Positions 6,585 to 14,879 of a stretch of 17,768 nt of DNA are shown one piece after another. The notes under the pieces were generated by a model, which saw only the letters and a list, made by a program, of their open reading frames with translations, ran no database searches and was not told where the DNA came from. Within the stretch, counting starts at the first letter, position 1. Every line of letters begins with the position of its first letter. Both the position numbers and the translations under genes were made by a program. The DNA is from Candidatus Villigracilis saccharophilus (GTDB lineage: Bacteria; Chloroflexota; Anaerolineae; Anaerolineales; Villigracilaceae), in assembly GCA_016709305.1 (NCBI GenBank), contig JADJNA010000045.1, positions 1 through 17,768 on the forward strand. The letters run 5' to 3'.

Positions 6585-7452
6585 ATGCACTCACGACGCG
6601 CGCTGCTTTACATGCCCGTGACAATTGGAAGATGATCACGAAATCCGTCTCATTGGGGGGTCGATTCCATTTGCATGGATATGGAAGATGGTACGGCGAT
6701 CAATAAAAAAGATTTGGCGCGTGCGACCATTGTCAAAGCTTTGCTGGAATTGGATTTTGGCAAAAGCGAAAAACTGGCGCGGATCAACTCAGTCGGCTCG
6801 GGCTGGGAGAAGGATGATATCGAGATCGTGCTTCCATATCACCCCGATGGGATCGTGATCCCCAAAGTTGAATCTTTTGATCAAGTGGAATGGGCGAACA
6901 AAATTATCGAAGCCGGGAATTGAAATATGGCTGGCCTGTGAATTCGATCTGGATTCTGATTGGTATTGAAACTGCCAAGGGATTTTGAATCTCAAAGAGA
7001 TCGCAGCGCACCCGCGTTTGGATGCGATCATTTTCGGCGGGGAAGATTTCGCCGCATCCATTGGCGCGGTCCGCACGAAGGAAGCCGTGGAATTGCTATA
7101 TGCACGGCAGGCGGTCATTGTTGCCTGTGCGGCGAATGATCTACAGGCGATTGATATTGTTACGATCGATTACAAGGACATCGAATCCCTGCGGATCGAA
7201 TCGGAGTTTGGCGCGCGGCTGGGATTCGTCGGCAAGCAAATCATACATCCCGCGCAGGTGGAACCTGTCCAAACCGCATTCACGCCTAGTGGTGAATCAG
7301 TTGCATATGCAAAGCGAATCGTCGAAACATTCGAGGCCAATCAAAAAGAAGGCAAAGGCGCATATTCGCTGGATGGAAAGATGATCGATATGCCGTTGCT
7401 AAAAAATGCGCAGAAGGTTTTGGAACGAGCCAAGGCGGCGGGAAAGAATTAA
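6585..7452 (+). pseudogene. CitE/HpcH-type hydroxyacyl-CoA lyase, frameshifted in this assembly
   Basis: The ATG at 6585 follows GGAG (6575-6578) and starts MHSRRALLYMP. Reading across four single-base slips restores a normal protein of about 289 residues: near 6616 (one G missing, MPGDNWK), 6655-6661 (one extra G, SLGVDS), 6916 (one G missing, AGELKYG) and 6981 (one A missing, GILNLKE). Open stretches are 6675-6923 and 6985-7452. Motifs are CMDMEDG, the ARINSVGSGW substrate-binding Arg, IPKVES, IGIETAKG, FGGEDFAASIG and GKQIIHPAQV. The family cleaves 3-hydroxyacyl-CoA thioesters in a Mg-dependent aldol reaction. Rv2498c of the matching mycobacterial cluster cleaves (R)-HMG-CoA and citramalyl-CoA, so the likely role is the last step of leucine breakdown to acetyl-CoA and acetoacetate. 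All slips lie in homopolymers, so sequencing error is more likely than decay. Confidence 0.85.
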
Positions 7453-7535
7453 TCCACCACAAAGGGCATAAAGATTCATAAAGTTAATATCTGCTCAATC
7501 TGACTAATCAGCGGATAAAATCCAGGAGTTCAAAT

Positions 7536-8381
7536 TTGCTATCCATACTATTCGGTCTCGGCGCCGCGCTCGGCTGGGGCGCGGGCGATTTTACGGGCGG
7601 GCTCGCTTCGCGAAAAACAGGCGCGTATCGCGCGGTTTTTTACAGTGAGGCGATCGGCATTATTTTTCTTTTGATCGTCGTGAAAATTTCGGGGGAGTCT
7701 CTGCCGAATCAAAGAGTATGGTTGCTTTCGATGCTGGCCGGGGCGCTCGGCACCGTTGGCTTAATGATGCTCTACCACGCCATGACGCTCGGCCTGATGA
7801 GCATCGCCACACCGGTCTCCGCTTTGCTGGCGGCGTCCCTGCCGGTTTTTGTGGGCATCTTCAAGGAGGGAATTCCACAGCTATTGACCGTGATCGGATT
7901 TGGCTTCGCTCTCTTTGCGGTTTGGATGATCTCTCAGGGTGAGAACGGCGTCACAAACATTCTGGCGCATCTTTCCGACTTGAAACTGCCTCTGCTGGCC
8001 GGCATTGGCTTCGGCTCATACTTTGTGCTCATGCATGAAGCCACCAGCACAGGCGCGACCGTCTGGCCGATGGTTGCCTCGCGCAGCGGCGGCACGATCC
8101 TGATCACTGCCTACATGTTGATTACCCGCGCTTCCTGGAAGGTGGAAGACACATCCGCGTGGCCGATGATCACGATCAATGGAATACTTGATATTTCTGG
8201 AAATATTTTTTTTATTCTCGCCGGTCAATCAGGTCGGATGGATGTCGCCGCGGTATTAAGTTCCCTCTTCCCCGGCGCAACTGTTATGCTGGCGTGGATC
8301 TTCCTCAAGGAACGACTGACCCGTAATCAGTGGATCGGCATCGCTTCAGCGTTAGTGGCTATCGTGTTGATGACGATTTGA
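7536..8381 (+). CDS. EamA/DMT-family transporter
   Basis: A 281-residue membrane protein with about ten hydrophobic helices arranged as two EamA repeats. The first repeat begins LFGLGAALGWGAGDFTGG. The second ends with LSSLFPGATVMLAWIFLKERLTRNQWIGIA, the typical EamA signature of a helix followed by an ER motif. It starts with TTG at 7536, with AGGAG at 7524-7528 seven bases upstream. Family members export or import metabolites such as amino acids or nucleosides by drug/metabolite-type antiport. The substrate cannot be told from sequence. The 83-base gap from CitE holds a possible -10 (GATAAA at 7514-7519), so it may have its own promoter. Confidence 0.9.
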   Translation: MLSILFGLGAALGWGAGDFTGGLASRKTGAYRAVFYSEAIGIIFLLIVVKISGESLPNQRVWLLSMLAGALGTVGLMMLYHAMTLGLMSIATPVSALLAASLPVFVGIFKEGIPQLLTVIGFGFALFAVWMISQGENGVTNILAHLSDLKLPLLAGIGFGSYFVLMHEATSTGATVWPMVASRSGGTILITAYMLITRASWKVEDTSAWPMITINGILDISGNIFFILAGQSGRMDVAAVLSSLFPGATVMLAWIFLKERLTRNQWIGIASALVAIVLMTI

Positions 8382-8434
8382 ATCTCGTGTACCAAATTTC
8401 ACAGAATCCAAAATTTCTGTGGTAACTCTTGTCC

Positions 8435-8457
8435 GCTCTCAATGGAGAGCATTTTTT
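8435..8457 (+). terminator. Rho-independent terminator of the EamA gene
   Basis: GCTCTC (8435-8440) and GAGAGC (8445-8450) form a 6-bp stem with an AATG loop, followed by ATTTTTT. Confidence 0.75.
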
Positions 8458-8486
8458 GGGAAATTGTTTTGGTCACTCTAAACTGT

Positions 8487-8517
8487 AAGCCCGATGAAAT
8501 TTTCTCGGGCTTTTTTT
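8487..8517 (+). terminator. Second rho-independent terminator upstream of the helicase
   Basis: AAGCCCGA (8487-8494) pairs with TCGGGCTT (8505-8512), followed by a T run to 8517. With the one at 8435 it gives tandem termination. It could alternatively be an attenuator if a promoter lies just upstream. Confidence 0.8.
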
Positions 8518-8599
8518 GTTGGCGAGTTTGCTTGCAAAAGTAAACTTTGTTGGCAAGAAGGAAGTTATACGGAGTTATCAGAACATTTCATAATTAGGT

Positions 8600-8722
8600 A
8601 TGTCGTTGCGAGGAGGATGCTCTTCCCGATACCATCCCGAATGCTTTTATCGGGACGAAGCAACCTCCAATTTTATGGGAGATTGCTTCAGGCGAAGAAC
8701 AAAAGCGCCTTCGCAAAGACAT
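8600..8722. repeat. Palindromic dispersed repeat, family A copy 3, expanded
   Basis: It starts ATGTCGTTGCGAGGAGGATG and ends CTTCGCAAAGACAT, with inner GAAGCAACCTCC and GGAGATTGCTTC arms. The left arm carries an extra hairpin of its own (CCCGATA at 8626-8632 and TATCGGG near 8649-8655). The element ends 17 bases before the helicase ATG, leaving only the ribosome binding site between. Confidence 0.75.
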
Positions 8723-8739
8723 ATAAAAAAGGAAATCTG

Positions 8740-10428
8740 ATGACAACCGAATTTACTTCTTTAAACCTGCGCCCCGAGCTGGAGCAGGCCATCGTCGAAC
8801 TTGGCTATGTAACGCCAACTGGAATTCAAGAAGGCATGATCCCCCTCATGCTCACAGGCGTGGATGTGATTGGTCAGGCCCAAACAGGCACTGGCAAAAC
8901 CGCCGCCTTCGCACTCCCCATTCTTCACAATTACATACATCAACGACTGCCGCAGGCACTTGTGCTTGCGCCTACGCGCGAACTCGCTGTTCAAGTTGCC
9001 GCCGCCATGGAACAATATGGCAAGCATCTCAAGGCGCGTGTGCTAGCAGTCTACGGCGGGCAGCCTTACGGCCCGCAGGTCAATCAACTCAAGCGCGGTG
9101 TGGATATTGTCGTTGGCACCCCCGGCCGTATCATTGATCTTCTTGAACGCAAAGTTCTGGATCTGAGCATGATCAAGACCGTTGTGCTGGATGAAGCCGA
9201 TGAAATGCTCAACATGGGATTTATCGAACCCGTGGAAGAGATCCTCTCTGCGACTCCTTCCGTTAGACAGACTGCACTCTTTAGCGCCACCATGCCCGTA
9301 CGTATCCGCAGCCTTGCAGATCGCTTCATGCGTGACCCGCAATCTGTCACCATTAAAAAAGCGACCATGACCCTGTCAGGGACCGAACAGCGCTACTACC
9401 TCGTCCATGAGGGCGATAAACTGGCGGCGCTGACAAACCTCTTTGAAATTGAACCCATTACCAGTGCGTTAATATTCGTCCGCACGCGTATCGAAACCGG
9501 ACAGCTTGCAGGTCAACTCTCCGCGCGCGGTTTTCCTGCCGAAGCATTGAATGGAGACCTCGAACAAAATGCCCGCGAGCAGATCCTCGGCAGATTCCGC
9601 AGCGGCCAGATCAAGGTATTGGTCGCGACAGATGTCGCCGCCCGCGGTTTGGATATTGATAATATTTCCCACGTCTTCAATTACCAATTGCCCGATGATG
9701 CCGAAGTGTATGTCCATCGTATTGGACGCACAGGCCGCGCAGGCAAGACGGGTATTGCCATTTCATTATTTGCGCCGCGCGAAAAACGCCGCCTGCGCGA
9801 GATCGAGCACCTGACAAAACAGGCGCTGACACTTGGGAAGCTCCCCACCGCCGCAGATATCGCCAAGCATCGCGAAGATCAGGTCCTGGAACAAATGAAG
9901 ATCTGGCTCGGCCGTGGACGGTATCAGCGCGAGCGTGAACTTGTGGCGCGTTTGGTGGAAGAAGGGCACGATCCGCTCGAGATCGCAGCTGCCGCTTTGA
10001 AGTTATCGCGCGCGGACGAAAAGCAGCGCCCCGTTGCAAATGTGACGGATGTGGTTGTATCTGAAAGCCGTTCCTCCTATCGCGGCGACCGTGAATTTAA
10101 TCGCGGTAAACCGCAGGGCAGGGATGGCGGACGCGGCCGCGAAACAGGCAGGCGCGGCGAACACGATTCTGGCAACAAGCGGGCTTCTCATGAAGCAGGC
10201 ATGGTGCGTTTGAAATTGAACAAAGGCAAGGAGAACGGCGTCCGCCCGAATGACATCGTCGGCACCATTGCGCATCACGCGGATATTCCGGGCAGTGTCA
10301 TTGGCAAGATCCGAATCGAGGATAAATTCACTTATGTGGACGTCCCCGAGGAATTGGTGGAGAAGGTCTTGAAGCACAACGGCAATTACCGAATTGGAAA
10401 AGATAAATTCACCCTGGTAAAGTCATAA
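8740..10428 (+). CDS. deaD: DEAD-box ATP-dependent RNA helicase, DeaD/CsdA type
   Basis: A 562-residue cytoplasmic RNA helicase that remodels structured RNA, with roles in ribosome assembly and RNA turnover, often at low temperature. In order it shows a Q motif (PTGIQEGMIP), motif I AQTGTGKT, Ia PTRELAVQ, TPGR, II DEAD (VVLDEADEML), III SAT, IV ALIFVRTR, V TDVAARGLDI and VI HRIGRTGRAGKTG. An Arg/Gly-rich linker (RGDREFNRGKPQGRDGGRGR) follows. The final 80 residues form a DbpA-type RNA-binding RRM (GMVRLKLNKGKENGVRPNDIVG...GKIRIEDKFTYVDVP). The start at 8740 is chosen because AGGA at 8730-8733 precedes it and the domain begins there; the upstream extension is terminator and repeat. It is intact and monocistronic, with its own terminator. 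Confidence 0.93.
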   Translation: MTTEFTSLNLRPELEQAIVELGYVTPTGIQEGMIPLMLTGVDVIGQAQTGTGKTAAFALPILHNYIHQRLPQALVLAPTRELAVQVAAAMEQYGKHLKARVLAVYGGQPYGPQVNQLKRGVDIVVGTPGRIIDLLERKVLDLSMIKTVVLDEADEMLNMGFIEPVEEILSATPSVRQTALFSATMPVRIRSLADRFMRDPQSVTIKKATMTLSGTEQRYYLVHEGDKLAALTNLFEIEPITSALIFVRTRIETGQLAGQLSARGFPAEALNGDLEQNAREQILGRFRSGQIKVLVATDVAARGLDIDNISHVFNYQLPDDAEVYVHRIGRTGRAGKTGIAISLFAPREKRRLREIEHLTKQALTLGKLPTAADIAKHREDQVLEQMKIWLGRGRYQRERELVARLVEEGHDPLEIAAAALKLSRADEKQRPVANVTDVVVSESRSSYRGDREFNRGKPQGRDGGRGRETGRRGEHDSGNKRASHEAGMVRLKLNKGKENGVRPNDIVGTIAHHADIPGSVIGKIRIEDKFTYVDVPEELVEKVLKHNGNYRIGKDKFTLVKS

Positions 10429-10483
10429 TTCCAAGATAATTTAAGAAGGGCATGCATGAGTTTCTAATAACAAGACAAGCCAT

Positions 10484-10516
10484 AAAACGCAAAGGTCGCG
10501 GCCTTTGCGTTTTTTT
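10484..10516 (+). terminator. Rho-independent terminator of the RNA helicase gene
   Basis: AAAACGCAAAGG (10484-10495) pairs perfectly with CCTTTGCGTTTT (10502-10513) around a 6-base loop, followed by T residues to 10516. Confidence 0.88.
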
Positions 10517-10536
10517 AAATTCCATATGAGCTTTCC

Positions 10537-10565
10537 TTGAATATACGTTGTACCCTTTGGATATT
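10537..10565 (+). promoter_or_regulatory. Possible sigma-70-like promoter for the lipoprotein gene
   Basis: TTGAAT (10537-10542) and GATATT (10560-10565) are separated by 17 bases, matching 8 of 12 consensus positions. The downstream ATG at 10585 has no clear ribosome binding site, so the leader would be short. Confidence 0.3.
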
Positions 10566-10584
10566 TGTGGTTAAATAATTCATT

Positions 10585-11561
10585 ATGAAGCGTATCTATT
10601 TTCTAACTTTAATGGTTTTCATGGTGACGACAGCCTGCGGGTCGGAAGCACGGGTTATCCCAACAATTACATCCACGCCAACACTGACGCTGGATCAGAT
10701 GATTCCCACGCCCAGATATAGAAATACGATTGATACTCCCACAAATACGCCGGCGCCGACAGCCACAGATGCATCTGTATTACTGATAACCTCAACTCCG
10801 CAGATACTGAAACGGCACGAACTATGACGGAAACACTGGCGCGGTCTACCGGCTCTGATGAGTGGATGGAACTGCCTGTCATTCCATCCATCAATCCCAG
10901 CATTAGCGAGATTTATAATACCGGGCAAGCGCTCGGCAATAATCCAAGTGCTTTTTCCATTTTGGGTGATTGTCAAAGCAGACCCGCTGAATTTTTGGAA
11001 TTTACGAAACCGACCTACAGTGTATAACAGCCTTTCTCCCGATCTGCAGCAGACGGTAACCAATTTCACAGGCTCCTTTAACCGCGAAAGTTCCACATCA
11101 CAAGACGGCACCACCCCCGGCGGCTTACTTTGGACGGAATGGCATCGCGGCGAGTACGGCTGTACAGCCGCAGAAACACCAGTAGACGAACTGCGTACCC
11201 ATCGTCCGTCGTTTGTCATTATCCAGATCGGGACACATTTCGAGTCGCGCAACACCGAATACTTGCGCACGATCATTACCCAATTATTGATGCCGGGGCG
11301 GTCCCCATCCTTGCCACCAAGGCGGATAACCGAGAACTGGATAACCGCATCAACCGTGACATGGCACTGCTTGCCACCGAATTCGATCTTCCGCTCTGGA
11401 ATTTTTGGGCGGCGTTATCCGGCCTGCCCGATCGCGGTCTCTATGTTATGGAAGGACGCGAAGAACAGGGCGCCGTCACCTAAACACCGAAGCTTGGAAC
11501 TTCATCGCATGACCGCTTGATCATGCTGGATGCGGTCTGGCGCGCAGCCACAGGAAATTAG
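10585..11561 (+). pseudogene. SGNH/GDSL-like surface lipoprotein, frameshifted in this assembly
   Basis: The start MKRIYFLTLMVFMVTTACGS is a lipoprotein signal peptide with a lipobox Cys near residue 18. A Thr/Pro-rich linker (TSTPTLTLD, TPTNTPAPTAT) of the kind used to space domains outside the cell follows. After a slip near 10800-10824 the frame reads PSAFSILGDCQSRPAEFLEF, resembling block I of SGNH hydrolases with Cys where the nucleophilic Ser normally sits. After another near 11000 it reads SLSPDLQQTVTNFTGSFNRE and FVIIQIGTHFESRNT. After a third near 11290 it reads AVPILATKADN and LPLWNFWAALSGLPDRGL. Two last slips near 11500 would give LNTEAWNFHRM and an end at 11561. I recall similar intact proteins of about 325-400 residues in Anaerolineae. 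Role unknown; possibly an esterase or polysaccharide-modifying protein at the cell surface. Confidence 0.65.
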
Positions 11562-11562
11562 A

Positions 11563-11592
11563 ATCAAAGGCGGCTTTGAAGCCGCCTTTGAT
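11563..11592. terminator. Bidirectional terminator between convergent genes
   Basis: ATCAAAGGCGGC (11563-11574) pairs perfectly over 12 bp with GCCGCCTTTGAT (11581-11592), loop TTTGAA. It sits two bases after the lipoprotein gene and seven bases from the mutS2 stop, so it can serve both strands. Confidence 0.85.
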
Positions 11593-11598
11593 CTTGCA

Positions 11599-13977
11599 TT
11601 AGCTGCTTTTCAGCATTGCCACGGTCACACCTTCGCCGCCCTCGGTGCTGCCGCCTTCTTCAAACGACTTAACATACTCATGTCCACGCAACGCACCGCG
11701 CACGGCCTGACGCAGCCTGCCGGTCCCTTTGCCATGAATGATCCGCACATAGGGCAGGCCTGAAAGAAAAGCCTGCTCCAAGTATCTTTCCATTTTATCC
11801 AGCGCGTCTTCAGCCATCAGCCCACGCAGATCCACTTCCATACCCGGGAGACTTGGAAGCAGCCGCCATAACCGCGCGCCCACTCCCGGTGACCTGCTTT
11901 GGCTTTTCTTCAGATACCGGGCCTGCCGGATCTTTTCAACAGGTCAGATAACCTCGCCCGCATACGGATCGTCCCGATCTGAACTTCCGCATCCGACTCA
12001 CCCAGGGCGGTCACCACGCCTTCAGCATTCAACGTGCTGACAATGACTCGTTCCCCGAGTCGAATTGATGATTTACTTTCAACCTGCGTGCGTTGACGCT
12101 CCACCGGCGCTTCAACCTTCTCTTCTATTTTTTCTATCTTCGATTCGATCAATTTAATAGCTTCAAGGGGTTGTTTTGCCTTCTTCAATTGCTGTTTGAG
12201 CGAATCCATATTTTGCTTAAGCACCGCCACTTCCAACTCACCTTCAGCACGGGCTTTTGCTAAAGTCTCGCGGCGTTCATCTTCAATCTTCTCAAGTCGT
12301 TTTCAAGTTCACGTGTTTGCGCCTCCAATTTGGCGCGCGCTTTTTCCAGTTTTTCGCGTTCACGAAGTGCGGTTGCGCTCCTTGCGAATATCATCCAATA
12401 ATTTGTCCGCCCTTAGGTCCAGCGGATTGATTTCCGCCCGCGCAGAGTCAATGATGGCTTGCGGAAGACCGAGTTTTTGAGCGATCAACAAGGCGTTGGA
12501 CCGGCCCGGGAGACCGAGGGTCAGTTTATAGGTCGGGCGAAGCGTTTTGATGTCGAATTCCAAAGAAGCATTGACCACGCCATCCGTGCCATGCGCGAAA
12601 GTTTTCAATTCAGGATAATGTGTCGCAACCAGAGTCATCGCGCCGACATCCAGCAAGTGACTCAAGATCGCGCGTGCTATGGCCGCGCCTTCCTGCGGGT
12701 CCGTACCTGAGCCCAGTTCATCAAAGATAACCAGCGAGCGGTGATCTATTTTTTATGATTTGAATAATATTTGTGATATGCCCGCTGAAAGTGGACAGTG
12801 ACTGCTCGATGGATTGTTCGTCGCCAATATCCGCCCAGACCGAATGGAAGCAAGGAAGCTCGGATCCGCTTTGGGCAGGGATATGAGCCCGCTTTGGGCC
12901 ATGACCACCAGCAAACCGACAGTCTTCAATGAAACAGTTTTACCGCCTGTGTTCGGACCCGTAATGACAATGGCTCGTGTGCCGGGCGCAGTGTCAACAT
13001 CAACGGGGACAACTGTGTTGGGGTCAAGCAGCGGGGGGCGCGCATTCTACAGCTTGATTGATGAGTGACGACTGACAACGGGTGATTGTTTTACTTCATC
13101 CTTATAAAGGATCGGTCGCGCTCGCCTTCAACTCATCCGCGTATTTCGCTTTTGCAAACGCCAGATCCAATGCAGCCAGATTCTCAACGCCATATTTCAA
13201 CTCAATTGCGTGTTCGCCGATCTGCGAGGAAACCTGCGCAAGGATCTTGCGTTCTTCATCGCGCTGCGCCAATTGGAGTTCGCGGATTTCATTATTGGCT
13301 TCCACGACAGGCAGCGGTTCAACAATAATGTCGCGCCGCTGGAGGACTGGTCATGCACGATGGATTTTATCTTTCCCTTGAACTCCGCCCGCAAAGGAAT
13401 GACATAACGGCCATCACGCTGTAATGATCGGCTCCTGTAACATCGAAACAGTTTTCGAATCGGTTACGTATTTTTGCAGGCGCGTCATCAGGCGGTCTTG
13501 TGCCACGCGCAGGTTGCGGCGAATATCTCCAAGTTTTGGAGAAGCGGAATCCAGAATTTCTCCGCGGTCGGAGAGGATGCGGGTAATGGCATCCACGAGT
13601 CCGTGCGTATCTGGCAGCCCTAACACGATCTGTGTCAGGCGCGGATATTCCTCTGCCCTTTTTTCAAATGATTTTTCAGGTCGCGGCACGAAATAAGGGT
13701 GGATTTAACATCCAGCAAAGTATGCGGGTCAAGCACGCCCCCGCGCGCAGCAAGGTCTGCCTGCGGACGGATATCATGCGCCGCGCCGACCCCCGCACTC
13801 TCCATCGAAAGCAATTTGCGCGCCTCAGATGTTTCGCGATACGGGCATTCGCCAACTCAAAGACGGGGTTGGTTCGAGCGAATTCGCCAGGTCCTTCGAG
13901 GCGGAGAAATCACAGAACCCTGCCAATTGACCGAGAATCTTTGGGTATTCAAGTACGTTGAGAGTCTTACTATCCAT
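11599..13977 (-). pseudogene. mutS2: Endonuclease MutS2, heavily frameshifted in this assembly
   Basis: On the minus strand the ATG at 13977 begins MDSKTLNVLEYPKILGQLAG, the usual MutS2 N-terminus. Fragments in order are LQEPIIT then RDGRYVIPLRAEFKGKIKS (around 13430-13340), Walker A GPNTGGKT (about 12935-12960), Walker B region LVIFDELGSGTDP (about 12695-12745), MTLVATHYPELKTFA, the coiled-coil segment (12236 and upstream) with a RLGERVIV/GVV domain, and a C-terminal Smr nuclease domain (11883-11602) with VDLRGLMAEDAL and IHGKGTGRLRQAVR. Total span of about 793 codons fits the family. MutS2 binds branched DNA or collided ribosomes and acts in recombination control or ribosome rescue. Around ten single-base slips break the frame, while motifs on every side survive. 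This argues for base-calling errors, but decay cannot be excluded from one sequence. Confidence 0.85.
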
Positions 13978-13985
13978 AATAGGAG

Positions 13986-13991
13986 ATTATA
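13986..13991 (-). promoter_or_regulatory. TATAAT box just upstream of mutS2
   Basis: A perfect TATAAT on the minus strand ends eight bases before the mutS2 ATG (13977). Transcription would start at or within a few bases of the ATG, so the mRNA would be leaderless or nearly so. No good -35 is visible at 16-18 bases, so this rests on the -10 alone. Confidence 0.4.
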
Positions 13992-14020
13992 CTTTGGAGT
14001 CAGACAGCTTGCTATCTGAG
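13991..14020. repeat. Partial relative of the in-gene palindrome, in the mutS2-SDR gap
   Basis: ACTTTGGAGTCAGACAGC followed by TTGCTATCTGAG matches the first 30 bases of the 5385 element at 23 positions. It folds as a hairpin (TCAGACAG, loop CTTG, CTATCTGA, one mismatch). The second hairpin and the closing arm are missing. It lies in the 64-base divergent intergenic region. Confidence 0.5.
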
Positions 14021-14041
14021 CATATTGTTGAGGAGAAGAAG

Positions 14042-14815
14042 ATGAAGCTAGAAAATAAGACTGCCATTATTACAGGTGCAACCAGCGGTATTGGAAAAGC
14101 CACTGCATTGTTATTTTGCAGAAGAAGGCGCAAATCTTGTCATTACGGGCAGAAGGTCCGAGAAGGGAAAAGCCTTCGAAGCAGAATGCAGGCAAAAGGG
14201 ATGCCGATGCGTGTTTATCTAAGCGAATCACTCAAAGTTGGAAGACTGTCAAATGGTTGTGGATGCTGCCCTTAAGGAATTTGGTCAAATCGATGTTTTG
14301 TTCAATAACGCGGGCATCGTCACCAAAGGGACTGCCGGAGACGACCTCTGAAGAGTTTGGTTGGATACAATGAACATCAATGTGACAGCCGTCTGGCACA
14401 TGTGCAAGCTTGTGATCCCCACATGAAGAAGCAAGGCCAAGGCGTGATCGTTAACAACGGCTCAGATTGGTCTGTGGTCGCGGGAAAGAACGCCTTCCCA
14501 TACATCATGAGCAAAGGCGCTGTTGGCATGATGACCAAGGCCATGGCGCTTGATTATGCGCGCGAGAATATCCGCGTGAATGCTGTTTGTCCTGGCGATA
14601 CCTTTGTAGACCGCTGGATCGAGAAAGGATATTTTGAAGGTTCCGATCCAGTGACTATTGAAGAAGCGATCAAGGAATCAAGCGCATATATTCCGATGGG
14701 CAGGTTTGGCAAACCCGGAAGAGATCGCCAAAGCTGTGTTATTTTAGCTTCTGATGATTCAACTTTTGTAACAGGCCACTTGCTTTTGGTAGATGGCGGA
14801 AATACCGCGCAGTAA
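14042..14815 (+). pseudogene. Classical short-chain dehydrogenase/reductase, frameshifted in this assembly
   Basis: AGGAG (14031-14035) precedes the ATG at 14042, which starts MKLENKTAIITGATSGIGKATAL, the TGxxxGIG cofactor loop. Later pieces are VLFNNAGIVTKG (NNAG motif), MNINVTAVWHMCKLVIPHM, the catalytic Ser in NNGSDWSVV, the YxxxK pair in FPYIMSKGAVGMM, IRVNAVCPGDTFVDRW and the ending TGHLLLVDGGNTAQ. Slips lie near 14112, about 14210-14235, 14340, 14370 and 14420, plus a compensating pair near 14716 and 14745 that turns EEIAKAVLF into RDRQSCVI. The restored protein would be about 258 residues, normal for a NAD(P)-dependent 3-oxoacyl or alcohol reductase. The substrate is unknown. It is divergent from mutS2 and followed by the HAD gene. 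Confidence 0.85.
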
Positions 14816-14879
14816 AGCTATAATCGTCCCCATCAGAAAACTGGTGGAATCCAGAAGTACATACTTAGATGGAGAAAAT

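Larger units (their letters stand above)
8382..8739. other. Intergenic region between the EamA gene and the RNA helicase gene
   Basis: This 358-base stretch holds a hairpin at 8400-8421 (CACAGAA/TTCTGTG, no T tract), two terminators (8435-8457 and 8487-8517) and a family A palindromic repeat (8600-8722). A frame open from 8494 runs into the helicase gene but begins inside the second terminator and crosses the palindrome, so I do not take it as coding. I found no clear promoter between 8518 and 8600. Confidence 0.7.

Noticed and set aside
7453..7535. A terminator after CitE
   Set aside because: The gap contains CATAAAG-type short repeats but no stable stem with a T tract.
8494..8739. An N-terminal extension of 82 codons for the RNA helicase
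   Set aside because: It starts within a terminator stem and crosses a palindromic repeat. The ATG at 8740 has a ribosome binding site and begins the conserved domain.
14830..14847. Hairpin CCATCAG-AAAA-CTGGTGG between the SDR and HAD genes as a terminator
   Set aside because: The stem includes a G-T wobble and no T tract follows. A nearby TATAAT at 14819-14824 lacks a -35, so neither is firm enough to list.
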